Source of the DNA: Macrostomum hystrix
Taxonomy: Eukaryota; Platyhelminthes; Macrostomidae
DNA length: 64,000 nt
Assembly: GCA_950097015.1 (NCBI GenBank)
Contig: CATNEN010000032.1
Span: forward strand, 1,178,001 to 1,242,000
Reading direction: 5' to 3'
Within the stretch, counting starts at the first letter, position 1; each line of letters starts with the position of its first letter. The position numbers were made by a program, and so were the translations under genes. The notes beneath the pieces were generated by a model. The model searched no databases. It was not told the DNA's origin and saw nothing but the letters and a program-made list of their open reading frames with translations. This document shows, piece after piece, positions 1 to 10,814 of the stretch.

Positions 1-714
1 TTTTGTTTAATTTGGATTAGGTAAAGTTTAGGTAAGTGGCTACCATTTTGACAGTCTATTGAATGGAGGCTGTTTATGGGTTATATTTCCTACATCTATA
101 TCTTGTAATGTCTTTCTAAAATAGTTTCTATGTTTGCACTTGATGTCAGAAGTTCAACGCTCACTGTTGAGCTTCGCCATTGTTTTGTATTGTTTTATTT
201 GAGTTTGCTGTTTGAGTAAATCAGGCTGTCGAATTTTGTGTGCCATCGCAATGTGTGCTAACACATAATTGTTATGAATTATTGTAAGTCGCTTTTAAAA
301 AGCGTATCTATCATTTCCTATGCATACTTCCCAGTGAGAGCGAATCGCATTGCATTATTACAGAAAAATTTACTAATCACCTTATACTTTCAAATAAAAA
401 AGAATTAAACACGTATTTTGTCGTGTTTTTTCCCTCAAAAACTAGATTTCTTATTTTTTACCTATTCTGCATCTGTTTTTCCGTACCTCCTGTGCGCCGT
501 ATTTCAGTCTGACCGGATTGGTTGTTTAAACAAAACTATAAATAATATCGCTTTCTTATTTTCTTTCTTCGATCTGCGCCTAGCGTTTGATCACGCGTGT
601 ATTCTAACTACCGTTTCCTGTGCCATATTCTATCCCCTCTACTATTGCGTAATTATTATATGCGTCTTGTGTAATCTGAAGCTTTCCGATTGGCTACTAT
701 CATAGTGTTCAGTA
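1..714. other. AT-rich non-genic sequence
   Basis: No coding exon with recognisable domains or codon bias is visible on either strand. A 95-codon open frame at 418-705 begins at a non-ATG codon, is phenylalanine and leucine rich, and resembles random translation of T-rich DNA. It runs straight into the tandem array that follows. Confidence 0.6.
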
Positions 715-1470
715 TTGCGACCCTACAAACCCTGTGTTACCAACCCTACGAACCCTGTATTACCAACCCTACGAACCCTGTATTACCAACCCTACGAACC
801 CTGTATTACCAACCCTACGAACCCTGTATTACCAACCCTACGAACCCTGTATTACCAACCCTACGAACCCTGTGTTACCAACCCTACAAACCCTGTATTA
901 CCAACCCTACGAACCCTATATTACCAACCCTACAAACCCTGTATTACCAACCCTACGAACCCTGTATTGCCAACCCTATACGAACCCTGTATTACCAACC
1001 CTACGAACCCTGTGTTACTAACCCTACAAACCCTGTATTACCAACCCTACGAACCCTGTGTTACCAACCCTACAAACCCTGTATTACCAACCCTACAAAC
1101 CCTGTGTTACCAACCCTGTACAAACCCTGTATTACCAACCCTACGAACCCTGTGTTACCAACCCTGTACAAACCCTGTATTACCAACCCTACGAACCCTG
1201 TGTTACCAACCCTACAAACCCTGTGTTACCAACCCTACGAACCCTGTGTTACCAACCCTACAAACCCTGTGTTACCAACCCTGTACAAACCCTGTATTAC
1301 CAACCCTACGAACCCTGTGTTACCAACCCTACAAACCCTGTATTACCAACCCTACAAACCCTGTGTTACCAACCCTACGAACCCTGTGTTACCAACCCTA
1401 CAAACCCTGTATTACCAAACCCTGTACAAACCCTGTATTACCAACCCTGTACAAACCCTGTATTACCTAT
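715..1470. repeat. 23-bp minisatellite with telomere-like hexamers
   Basis: About 32 head-to-tail copies of a 23-bp unit with core AACCCTACGAACCCTGTAT; some copies are 25 bp because of a GTA insertion. Each unit holds two AACCCT hexamers, the C-strand of a TTAGGG telomere repeat. Because 23 is not a multiple of three, the three plus frames are all open through the array and give 150-300 residue repetitive frames that are not genes. Confidence 0.95.
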
Positions 1471-2054
1471 TCCTCTATTCACTACACAATTAGTACATTC
1501 GGTCCCGCTGTTTATGGCCTAACTTTACCAGATCGCTTTCAATTTACTGTTTTTGTATACCAACCCTGGTCATCAAAAGATTGGAGTCCGTCTCAGACTC
1601 GATGCGGTAGTTAAGTGTAGTAACAATAAACAACAGATTTTATTATTTTCAATTATTCGGTGATTCACCTGCTGCTGAATATTATTACATCATTTTCTCG
1701 GTTCGAACTCGGTTTCTGCTTTTATCTGTCATCTTCAAGAATTATAGAAACAAAATAAAAGTCTAATTATAAAAAACATGCTCTCTATTCAGTTTTGTTA
1801 TTCCGGATCGGAAACGAATTTATTCTCCTGGTATTTCTTTCACTAGCTCTGAAATCACGCTTTGATAAAAATTGAAATCATACGAAGACTGTTTGGACAT
1901 TTCGCGTACAAACTTACAACATTTAGACAACGAACCAATGCAAAAAGTTTAGCAATCTAACGTCTCAATGTAATAATTCTTGGACTCTGGCTCGCTGTTG
2001 TGGAACGACGGTTCGACGTCCCGTCATTATCCGGTCCAAGAAACACTGGTTGTC
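1471..2054. other. non-genic spacer
   Basis: AT-rich sequence between the 23-bp array and the first SINE. No exon, RNA gene or repeat was recognised. Confidence 0.5.
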
Positions 2055-2183
2055 TTGATAGGTGGAGCGGTTAACGGCGTTTGCCTCTCGCACCAAGGTC
2101 CCTGAGCTCGATTCCGCGGCGAGGCCACATTCATTTGGGGCGCAGCCGCGGAGAGAAGGCTTGGGGGCTTGTCGTGTGATTTA
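2055..2183 (+). mobile_element. tRNA-derived SINE, copy 1, 5' part
   Basis: This is the head of a SINE interrupted by the Harbinger element at 2184. An A-box-like stretch (TAGGTGGAGCGG, about 2059) and a B-box-like stretch (GAGCTCGATTCC, about 2104) indicate a tRNA-derived pol III promoter. A conserved body follows, including GGCTTGGGGGCTTGTCGTG. The same body occurs at 10815-11135 in reverse orientation and, shortened, at about 26935-27120. The 5' limit is approximate. Confidence 0.75.
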
Positions 2184-2199
2184 AGGCTAGTTCACAATG
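2184..2199 (+). repeat. Harbinger left terminal inverted repeat
   Basis: AGGCTAGTTCACAATG; matches the reverse complement of 4021-4036 at 15 of 16 positions. Preceded by TTA. Confidence 0.9.
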
Positions 2200-2312
2200 C
2201 TTGCAGTTGGCAGTCCACCCGAAATGTGCATTGTGAATAAGTCAGTCGCTGACGCACTTTCATCTTGCAATGCTCATCAGTTGCGTTGTTCACAATGAGC
2301 AATTGATAAGTT

Positions 2313-2923
2313 GTGCACTCAGTTTTGCTAATAAACCGCATGCAGTTGAAATTAGAGCATGCTCTATCTTTGACAGCAATGGCCAACTGCCCGGACAGAG
2401 ATTTCGAGGAAGCGCTCATTAAGGCGGTTCGCAACTACCCGCACCTGCACGACATCAGCCGCAAGGATTATTGCGACAGAAACAAGAAAGAAAACTCTTG
2501 GGACGAAATTGCCTGCCAGTTGAATTCTGCCAAGGAGACCGTCAAGCAGAAGTGGAAACTGGTCCGGGACAGCCACGTACAGTGCAGGGCCGCGAAGAGC
2601 GACGCCTGCAAAAGAGCGGAGGCGGTGGGTCACTGCCAGGCAAGAAGTATGTCCACCTCGAGCAGCTGCAGTTCCTGAAGGATGTGCAGAAGCGGAAGCG
2701 GCCGTCTTGCACAAACCTGGTGAACGGTGGAGCCGGGGCAGCCTCGTCAGCGGGCCTGCAACTGTCTGATGCAACAGCAAGTGCTGCCGCGGCTGCTTCC
2801 GTTAAGGAACCAGAGCCGGCGCCGCCAAGTCCAACAGCCGAGTCCTGCAGTGCCGGGAATTCCGGATTCCTGGAGCAGCTGGCCCCGGAGACCAAGATCA
2901 TACTGCCAACTGCCTTCGGGTGA
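2313..2923 (+). pseudogene. Harbinger MADF-domain protein, frameshifted
   Basis: The 5' frame (2313-2678) encodes a MADF (Myb/SANT-like) domain: FEEALIKAVRNYPHL, then NSWDEIACQLN and VKQKWKLVRDSHVQ. The natural continuation, a YVHLEQLQFLKD segment typical of the MADF end, lies in another frame (within 2471-2923), so a single frameshift falls at about 2600-2640. The second frame continues into an alanine- and proline-rich tail. In PIF/Harbinger elements this accessory protein binds DNA and helps bring transposase to the ends and the nucleus. Product identity is by domain logic; the break makes function unlikely. Confidence 0.75.
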
Positions 2924-3274
2924 GCTGCAGCTGCAGTGCATCTTGAAGTCAGTGAAATGCAGCAGCAGCGGCAACGAGACCTGGATGATATTGTGTCAAG
3001 TCGACTTTTAAAAAACTATACGCGTTCCCCTTGGACTTTTAACAAATCAAAGGACTCACATTCAAGTGCGGTTTACTTTTCTGGACGCAATCGAGCGCAT
3101 CAGTTGTCTTTGGGAGCTAGAAATGTATTTTCAATTGATCAATAAGTCAACTGCGACCTGCGTCCGCGCTGGACGAATCCAGTCTGCCACGGAACTTGCC
3201 CCGCCAATACAAAAAATCACGCAATGTGGATCAAGTTATGCCTTCCGCTGCAGCTTCCTCTCGCCTCATCAAGT

Positions 3275-3958
3275 CTACAAGTCTCCAGGCAGCAGATTTC
3301 CCTCAGCATCTTCGCTGTCAGCATACAAAGGCAGGCGGTACTGCATGTTCGGCGGGGCCTGCACGTCCGTCTTCTTGAGGAAATTGTGCAGGACGCAAGC
3401 ACATTTCACTGTAGCAATGAATGGCCGTCTCAGGATTCTCCACCTGGATGCCAGGATCCCGAAGGCATTTTCCACAACGCGTCTTGCACGTGGCAGTCTG
3501 TAGGTTAAAACGAGCTCCTCCAATGTGTTATTTCGACCAGGAAAATGCCTCATCAGGTACGTTCGAAGTGGAAAAGAAAGAACTTCTTGAAGTTGAAAAA
3601 GTCAGATCCGCTGTTGCTCGGACACTGGATGGCCCCGTGCTCCCCATCAATGGCACTGCAGCAGTTCGGGAAATTGCACTGCCTCCAGAAGTCCTCAGCA
3701 ATAAATCCCCAGTCGACTTGTGTAGGCTGCTTCAAATACTTCGGTGCGAGACTTTCCCACATGGCGACGCAAGTCTCCGTGACAATGTTGGCGAGAGATG
3801 GTGGCCAGAATGGTCTCAAACCGAGAGGGCGTCATCCGAAACATGAAGACGTTCTGGGTCTCCTTGGGCTGCTTCCATGACCTAGCTATACCAAGCGAAA
3901 TTCTCCTCTTCTTTCGCGTCTGGTAAAAGCTGGTCGCACCCACCAGCGGCGATGGCAC
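3275..3958 (-). pseudogene. Harbinger DDE transposase, frameshifted and internally deleted
   Basis: Three overlapping minus-strand frames make up the remains of a DDE_Tnp_4 transposase. The first (from 3958) carries RMTPSRFETIL. The second (3553-3819) carries WRQCNFPNCCSAIDGEH and a following NSGSDFFNFKK, the first catalytic Asp region. The third (3275-3553) carries YRLPRARRVVENAFGILASRWRIL, the conserved C-terminal signature. The second frame runs almost directly into a C-terminal NLMRPYPGR-like motif (MRHFPGRNN), so the middle of the catalytic domain with the second Asp is missing. At least two frame changes plus this deletion mean no active enzyme. Confidence 0.85.
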
Positions 3959-4020
3959 CTTTCTTTCAGCCTCAGCAGCGCCAGACTGCCCGACGGCAAC
4001 TGCAAACTTCTAACTGAATA

Positions 4021-4036
4021 CATTGTGAACTACCCT
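4021..4036 (-). repeat. Harbinger right terminal inverted repeat
   Basis: Reverse complement reads AGGGTAGTTCACAATG. Followed by TTA, the same triplet that precedes the left end. Confidence 0.9.
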
Positions 4037-4290
4037 TTACGCCCAATTGAGGACCAACCTCCAAGGCACAGTTAAGTGTATACAATGCTTGGCAATGCAA
4101 AAGTCAGGGCAGATGTACGCACCTGTGTGAGCGAGTGCCTGAGTACAGTGTGCTCAGGAGTCAGCGAAATGGGCAGAATTGCCTCCTCGCTGCTGGCTGC
4201 GGGTCAAGAGTCACCAATGATGTGCCATTGCCCGGTGCACTCCTGCAAATATTATTATTTATCATTATTAAATTCAAGGTCAAGAGAAGA
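4037..4290 (+). mobile_element. tRNA-derived SINE, copy 1, 3' part
   Basis: Continues the SINE of 2055-2183 beyond the Harbinger insertion. It shares AGGACCAACCTCCAAGGCAC-like sequence, a GTCAGGGCA block and GAAATGGGCAGAATTGCCTC with the reverse complement of the uninterrupted copy at 10815-11135. It ends in an ATT/TTA-rich tail (about 4248-4272), as that copy does. Confidence 0.8.
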
Positions 4291-5223
4291 GGAAGTAAGT
4301 CGTAAATACACTATGGAGGGCGCTGAGTTATCTCTCTGATCTTCAGCCGCGAGCGACGCAACTCACTCCAGGCATCGGAGACTTAAAAAGTGGTGACGGG
4401 AGAATGCTTTGCGCCAGGAGACTTGGGGGCTGTCGAATATCAGGCAATCGACTTGTTTTATAACAAAAAGTGGTGTTCATCAGTGCTTTTATATCATTTT
4501 AGGTTTTGAAGTCAGTCAGAAGTAAGCTTGCCACCTTCGACCTTTTGGTGCTATACTTTTGGCTGTTGCTTAGTAAGTTATAGTAAAACGAAAACACACG
4601 GCTGTTGTTATAACTAAAAATATATGATGTAATTGGGGTGAAAAATTATATACACATGTGCATTGCTTATACATTATTATAGTTGTTTTCTAGCTCTGTC
4701 CATGGCAATATAGTCATATTGTAGTTAAGCTTGGTGCACTTGACAATTTCAGGCAAGAATCGGCAATAGTCAGGATCCGCAGGACGAGGTTCGTGTGATC
4801 CTTCTTATTAAGTACAAGTGTAACAATTTTTTTTCTTAAAGATTATGAATTACGAAAATACCGTATATTTGCGTATATATACATATAACGTATATTTGCA
4901 GAAAAGCGTTTAATACAGTACGCATTTAAACAAAATTATTCTAGCACTTTGTTTGAAATTAAAAAGTATGCTTTTCAATATTACCAAGTATTATTATAAA
5001 ATGGTTTAGCTTTGAATAATTCTAAAAGCGTCGGTGCGTAAATAAAAATAATAAGAGGGATCTGAGCTTCAAATTCCCAATCCCTGAAGCAGTGTCGGTC
5101 AGCCGAACTTTTGGTTTTAAGTAGTTTTTTTGTGCACACCAGTACAGGTTCAAGACTATACTGCCGCTAAGCAGGCGCGCTGCATCCATCTTTTAACTTA
5201 ATTGATCTTTAAGTTATCGAAAC
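4291..5223. other. non-genic sequence upstream of Mlf
   Basis: AT-rich with no recognised exon. The last 200 bases before the Mlf ATG presumably hold its promoter and 5' UTR, but no clear TATA box or other core element was identified. Confidence 0.5.
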
Positions 5224-7763
5224 ATGTTCGGTGATCCATACGGTGAATTTGAGCAAGATCCATTTTTTTACTCTGGGTAAGTTTTAATTAAACTTTTTAA
5301 AACACTAAATTTTATAATTATTTAGTATGGTATTTTTTTTATTTTTTTATGAGAGTAGTAACGTGTAGTCCTAAAATATAAATTTTGTCAAAATCAGTAT
5401 TTAAAGTACTAAATTTTGAGCCTATAAAACCATTCAAATGCTTATCTTTTGTGTGAATTTATTCCTCACAAAAACATACACACCTTGATATGTTAATTTT
5501 TTTTCCTCTAGAAAGGCCAAATATTAAGTTTGTCAGTTTTCCAGTCAAATTTGTTATAATAACTTATCACATGCAGGGTTCAGATCATTCTCTGATTTTA
5601 AGAACAGTTCAAATTATTTGTTCTAATCACACAGACATTAATTAATAAATATTTTTTCGGCAGCGCCTGAATGATAACAGCGTTGGGTGGTGACTGATGG
5701 CTCATAGACTAGGCGATGGTGTCCTGTTGTTGAGCTGCGCCTAATATTTTTGCTCGATCAGTGAAATTGGAGAAATTCGCGTCAAGTTGTCCATAGTAAC
5801 CTATTTCCACCTTTTGTAGCCCTTAAGGTCCAGCAGTGCGTCTAGATAAAGGTAGGTGAGTCAGGTGACCACCAAAGACGGAGATGATCGGGTGACATGC
5901 TGATACATTTTGTAGGCCTGGCAATACATTCTGAGGCGCAGTGCTAATTCGTGTATAGGGGTGTACGAAATACACTAGCGCTTATGGGAAAAATCCGACC
6001 TTCAGCCAGAATAATTGAATATCTCGACGATCTGAAGAGCTGGCGACTTGATTCTTGTTTCAGAAGATGCGCAACATATTTGTTTTCAAGTTTTCATGTA
6101 AATCGATCGCGGCCTTCATTTTAAGTGTGGCCGCCATTCCGTTTGGATCGCATCGGCAGCATCGAGCTCGCTCCGTGCCCGGCCACCCGGATGTCTACCA
6201 GCACCAGCACCAGCTCCAGCACCAGCGCAGGCACCAGCAGAGCCGGCAGGATCGTCGACAGCCTGGCAACAGCGGATCAGCCGGCGACGCTCTGGTGCCC
6301 ATCAGCCGCAACGGAAGCAGCGTTTTGCCCGGCTTCACGTTCGGCACTCCGCAGTTTGACAGGCTGTTCGAAAGCGTCCAGCGCATGATGTCGGAGGCCG
6401 GCAGTCGCATGCTGGCCGCCCAGGAGGCGTCCAAGCGGCCTGACTTTGACGGCCAGATCTACAGCCACTCGTCTGTGTACGCCTATCGCAGTGACGGCTC
6501 CGGAGATCCGCAAGTTTATCAGGTTCGTGTTAGAGTTGCTTCTAATCTAAGCTTGAGATAATTCTTTGATCTGTTTGACTCGACTATTTCACCTGTCGCC
6601 TAGCCTGACATGCTTCTTTTATATCCTCGGATAGGCTCCTTTTTCGGTTTCTTTGATTAGAGCCGCCGCTCCCTCTTCGGCTCCTTTGATCAGAGCCGCC
6701 ATGCACTCACTCTTCGGCTCCTTTGATCAGAGCCGCCACTCACTCTTCGGCTTCTTTGATCAGAGCCCCATACACTCACTCTTCGGCTCCTTTGATCAGA
6801 GCCGCCACTCCCTCTTTGGCTCCTTTGATCAGAGCCGCCACTCACTCTTCGGCTTCTTTGATCAGAGCCCCATACACTCACTCTTCGGCTCCTTTGATCA
6901 GAGCCCCATACACTCACTCTTCGGCTCCTTTGATCAGAGCCGCCACTCCCTCTTCGGCTCCTTTGATCAGAGCCGCCACTCGCTCTTTGGCTCCTTTGAT
7001 TAGAACCGCCACCCCCTCTTCAGCTCCTTTGATCAGACCCGCCACTCCGTGCATGAATGCTTTGATCAGGCCGCCACATACTGATCCTCCGAAGACAGGA
7101 GCCTCAGTGAATATCTCGAATCTCCCGCACCCCCTGCCAGGCAGTGTCAGAGAGCCGCGCCGGGCCAGGCGGAGTGCGCGAAACGCGGAAAGCCCTGAAG
7201 GACAGCCGCAGTCGCGAAGAGCGCGTCGCTGTTGGTCATCACATTGGCGGTCGGGGACACACTGTGGAACGGCGGCGAAATACTGGCAACGGGGAGCAGC
7301 AGGAGGACCACCAGTACGAGGGCATTGACGAGAGTGAGTGCGCCAGTTTTTAGTCATCTGCTGCTCATTTTATTTATATTGAATTCTCCTGTGGCATGCC
7401 CCACGCGATCATACACACCTGTATCAGAGTCAGACACACCTGTATCACAGTCAGACACACCTGTATCACACTCAGACTATTACCCAGTCTCAGTCACCTG
7501 TATTACAAATGTCGAAATCTGACGTCCCTGACAGATGAGTGTACCTTTTATTGCCCTTGTTACCATGCAATATTTGGTGCATGGGCGCTCACATTTGTAA
7601 AGGCTGATATGGCATTGTTCTCTCCAAAGGTGAAGGCAATCAGTTTGACCGCGAATGGGACGCTCGAGCAGCGCGAATCTCGTTCAACAGCGGCGGCGGC
7701 GGTCGCAGCGGCCTTGGCGGACGCCCGAGGCAGCAGCGGGCCATAACAGATGGGCGTCACTGA
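5224..7763 (+). CDS. Mlf: myeloid leukemia factor (Mlf) homolog, four exons
   Basis: Exons 5224-5276, 6126-6522, 7141-7333 and 7630-7763 join in frame at GT-AG sites to give 258 aa. Exon 1 encodes MFGDPYGEFEQDPFFYS, the N-terminal DPFF signature. Exon 2 contains a His/Gln-rich stretch, GTPQFDRLFESVQRMMSEAG and YAYRSDGSGDPQVYQ. Exon 3 carries the family core GPGGVRETRKALKDS, VAVGHHIGGRGHTVER and a GIDES ending. Exon 4 completes SEGNQFDREWD and ends in a Gly/Arg-rich tail. Mlf proteins are nuclear and cytoplasmic adaptor-like proteins linked to transcription, chromatin and proteostasis; they have no known enzyme activity. The exon 2 acceptor (TTAAG) is the least certain boundary, but it is the one I found that keeps the frame. 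Confidence 0.92.
6640..7075. repeat. 33-bp minisatellite in Mlf intron 2
   Basis: About 13 copies of a 33-bp unit with core CTCTTCGGCTCCTTTGATCA fill most of intron 2. Because 33 is a multiple of three, the array is open in several frames and looks like an SLFGSFDQ peptide repeat. It lies between a good donor (6523) and acceptor (7139-7140) that join the conserved Mlf exons in frame, so it is intronic. Confidence 0.9.
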
Positions 7764-7767
7764 ACTG

Positions 7768-7806
7768 TCTGCTGCTGCTGCTGCTGCTGTTGCTGCTGCA
7801 GCGGCT
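7768..7806 (+). repeat. CTG/CAG microsatellite in Mlf 3' region
   Basis: A short imperfect (CTG)n run directly after the Mlf stop codon, presumably in the 3' UTR. Confidence 0.7.
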
Positions 7807-8217
7807 TTTGCCCATAAACTGATTTTTCAGAGTACGAGTATTACAGTTTTTTGTTCTTTTTCGTCAAAACTGTACTGTAGCTTTCTGTGTGAAAAATGAT
7901 GAAGCATAAAATAGCTTTTTCGTATGCATTCGCTTTTTACAGCTAAGCTTAGCTGCCGTTCTAGTCGTGTGTGAGCATGCAATATTTGAAACCCACTTGC
8001 AGTGCTAATGTTCTCAAGCTAATTCAGTTGGAATTCATTGACCGAGCAAAAATAGAGCAACGATAAACAAAATTAAGTAGCCAGAAAGCTTTCAATTTCA
8101 TTTTTTGCTTTTCAAAATCAAAACTCCTACAGTAAGAGGGTTTTTATTTATCGAAAGACTTGAAAATGAGTTGTTTTTGTTCACAGGCATTTTCGAACTT
8201 ATTATAATTTCCCGACC
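7807..8217. other. Mlf 3' flank
   Basis: No gene seen. It probably holds the Mlf 3' UTR end; no canonical AATAAA was found, only variants such as CATAAA near 7906. Confidence 0.4.
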
Positions 8218-10229
8218 TCCATTCTTCAGCAAAACGCTTTCCCACCATTCTTCAGCGAGTCCCTTGCCCAACCTCCATTCTTCAGCGAGTCCCTTGCCCA
8301 ACCTCCATTCTTCAGCGAGTCCCTTGCCCAACCTCCATTCTTCAGCGAGTCCCTTGCCCAGCCTCCATTCTTCAGCGAGTCCCTTGCCCAGCCTCCATTC
8401 TTCAGCGAGTCCCTTGCCCAACCTCCATTCTTCAGCGAGTCCCTTGCCCAGCCTCCATTCTTCAGCGAGTCCCTTGCCCAGCCTCCATTCTTCAGCGAGT
8501 CCCTTGCCCAGCCTCCATTCTTCAGCGAGTCCCTTGCCCAGCCTCCATTCTTCAGCGAGTCCCTTGCCCAGCCTCCATTCTTCAGCGAGTCCCTTGCCCA
8601 GCCTCCATTCTTCAGCGAGTCCCTTGCCCAACCTCCATTCTTCAGCGAGTCCCTTGCCCAGCCTCCATTCTTCAGCGAGTCCCTTGCCCAGCCTCCATTC
8701 TTCAGCGAGTCCCTTGCCCAGCCTCCATTCTTCAGCGAGTCCCTTGCCCAACCTCCATTCTTCAGTGAGTCGCTTTCCCAACCTCCATTCTTCAGCGAGT
8801 CCCTTGCCCAACCTCCATTCTTCAGCGAGTCCCTTGCCCAACCTCCATTCTTCAGCGAGTCCCTTGCCCAGCCTCCATTCTTCAGCGAGTCCCTTGCCCA
8901 GCCTCCATTCTTCAGCGAGTCCCTTGCCCAGCCTCCATTCTTCAGCGAGTCCCTTGCCCAGCCTCCATTCTTCAGCGAGTCCCTTGCCCAGCCTCCATTC
9001 TTCAGCGAGTCCCTTGCACAGCCTCCATTCTTCAGCGAGTCCATTGCCCAACCTCCATTCTTCAGCGAGTCCATTGCCCAACCTCCATTCTTCAGCGAGT
9101 CCATTGCCCAACCTCCATTCTTCAGCGAGTCCATTGCCCAACCTCCATTCTTCAGCGAGTCCATTGCCCAACCTCCATTCTTCAGCGAGTCCCTTGCCCA
9201 ACCTCCATTCTTCAGCGAGTCCCTTGCCCAACCTCCATTCTTCAGCGAGTCCCTTGCCCAGCCTCCATTCTTCAGCGAGTCCCTTGCCCAGCCTCCATTC
9301 TTCAGCGAGTCCCTTGCCCAGCCTCCATTCTTCAGCGAGTCCCTTGCCCAACCTCCATTCTTCAGCGAGTCCCTTGCCCAACCTCCATTCTTCAGCGAGT
9401 CCCTTGCCCAACCTCCATTCTTCAGCGAGTCCCTTGCCCAACCTCCATTCTTCAGCGAGTCCCTTGCCCAACCTCCATTCTTCAGCGAGTCGCTTTCCCA
9501 GCCTCCATTCTTCAGCGAGTCCCTTGCCCAACCTCCATTCTTCGGCGAGTCGCTTTCCCAGCCTCCATTCTTCAGTGAGTCGCTTTCCCAACCTCCATTC
9601 TTCGGCGAGTCGCTTTCCCAGCCTCCATTCTTCAGTGAGTCGCTTTCCCAACCTCCATTCTTCAGCGAGTCCCTTGCCCAACCTCCATTCTTCAGCGAGT
9701 CGCTTTCCCAACCTCCATTCTTCAGCGAGTCGCTTTCCCAGCCTCCATTCTTCAGCGAGTCGCTTTCCCAGCCTCCATTCTTCAGCGAGTCGGTTTCCAA
9801 ACCTCCATTCTTCAGCGAGTCGGTTTCCAAACCTCCATTCTTCAGCGAGTCGGTTTCCAAACCTCCATTCTTCAGCGAGTCGGTTTCCAAACCTCCATTC
9901 TTCAGCGAGTCGGTTTCCAAACCTCCATTCTTCAGCGAGTCGGTTTCCAAACCTCCATTCTTCAGCGAGTCGGTTTCCAAACCTCCATTCTTCAGCGAGT
10001 CGGTTTCCAAACCTCCATTCTTCAGCGAGTCGGTTTCCAAACCTCCATTCTTCAGCGAGTCGGTTTCCCAAGCTTTCCCAAGTCGTTTTTCTAGCCTCCA
10101 TTCTTCAGCGAGTCGGTTTCCAAACCTCCATTCTTCAGCGAGTCGGTTTCCAAACCTCCATTCTTCAGCGAGTCGCTTTCCCAGCCTCCATTCTTCAGCG
10201 AGTCGGTTTCCAAACCTTCATTTTTCTCT
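8218..10229. repeat. 30-bp minisatellite, about 67 copies
   Basis: Units are exactly 30 bp, core TTCAGCGAGTCCCTTGCCCA followed by a Pu-CCTCCATTC end. Variants are arranged in blocks: CCCTTGCCCA dominates 8260-9480, five CCATTGCCCA copies sit together at 9031-9180, CGCTTTCCCA dominates 9481-9780, and CGGTTTCCAA fills 9781-10070 and recurs to 10229. A partial unit disrupts the phase at about 10072-10100. The unit length is a multiple of three and contains no stop in several frames, so 600-719 residue open frames appear on both strands. These are artefacts. Confidence 0.97.
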
Positions 10230-10264
10230 TAGTTGGTCCAATTGCTGGGCCAACCGACTACTAG

Positions 10265-10814
10265 CATTCTAAACAGATCGCTTTGCCAAGAAAGTATTGT
10301 CCAATAGCCTTGAAAATCCATTCAACAAAACGGTTCGCTCAGTGAGGTGTTTCGGTCGTGTCCTTAACTCGGCATAGCTCCCAAATTTGGAAGGCTGGCT
10401 CCCATCACAACAGCAGAAACGCATGGATCGATGTCTGTCTGGCCAACTGCATGCAGTGCAGTGCTGCTGCAGCGAAGACTGCAGAAAGCCAGAGAGCCAG
10501 TGGAGGGGAATTTACCGTACAGTGCTTGTCCTGGAATGCTTGCCGCTCTCTCTGCACGCCTTTTGCTGGTTGCTAGGTGCGCACTCACATGCTGGTACCT
10601 TCTCCCTACCACACTCTTCCTAAAATTATTCGCCCTGCACATATCCTTGTGCTGGGTGGGCAGCAATCAGATCCGATCCTTAATTCGGATTATCGGAACA
10701 GATTCCCTTCCATCTTCCAGCTTCTGCGTGTAATGCTGGATAACCCAGTGGCAATTTGCGTTTTCTGCGCCTGCAACATTTAATTCGAGAAGTTGAAAAG
10801 TAAGAAACCGTATA
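10265..10814. other. non-genic sequence
   Basis: Several overlapping frames of 70-100 codons exist on both strands, with no recognisable domain and no clear codon preference. Nothing here can be supported as a gene. Confidence 0.45.

Larger units (their letters stand above)
2184..4036. mobile_element. PIF/Harbinger DNA transposon, decayed
   Basis: A 1853-bp element with terminal inverted repeats AGGCTAGTTCACAATG (left) and AGGGTAGTTCACAATG (right, reverse complement), matching 15 of 16 bases. It is flanked by the 3-bp target duplication TTA (2181-2183 and 4037-4039), which fits Harbinger preference. Inside are a plus-strand MADF (Myb/SANT-like) gene and a convergent minus-strand DDE transposase, the two-gene layout typical of PIF/Harbinger. 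Both genes are broken, so the copy cannot be autonomous. The SINE sequence resumes exactly beyond the right target duplication, which dates this insertion after the SINE. Confidence 0.9.

Noticed and set aside
2055-2130. Functional tRNA gene
   Set aside because: A- and B-box-like sequences are present but no cloverleaf with a sensible anticodon arm could be drawn, and the same sequence is part of a dispersed SINE.
6653-7328. Coding SLFGSFDQ repeat domain in Mlf
   Set aside because: Donor at 6523 and acceptor at 7139-7140 join conserved Mlf sequence in frame. The repeat is open in several frames and has no counterpart in Mlf proteins.
10230-10262. Hairpin TAGTTGGTCC ... GGCCAACCGACTA at the end of the 30-bp array
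   Set aside because: Only partly complementary and without a second copy, so no role can be supported.
8098-10264. Open frames of 719, 667 and 604 codons
   Set aside because: They are translations of a 30-bp tandem array, open on both strands because the unit length is a multiple of three. No unique domain or splice context supports a gene.
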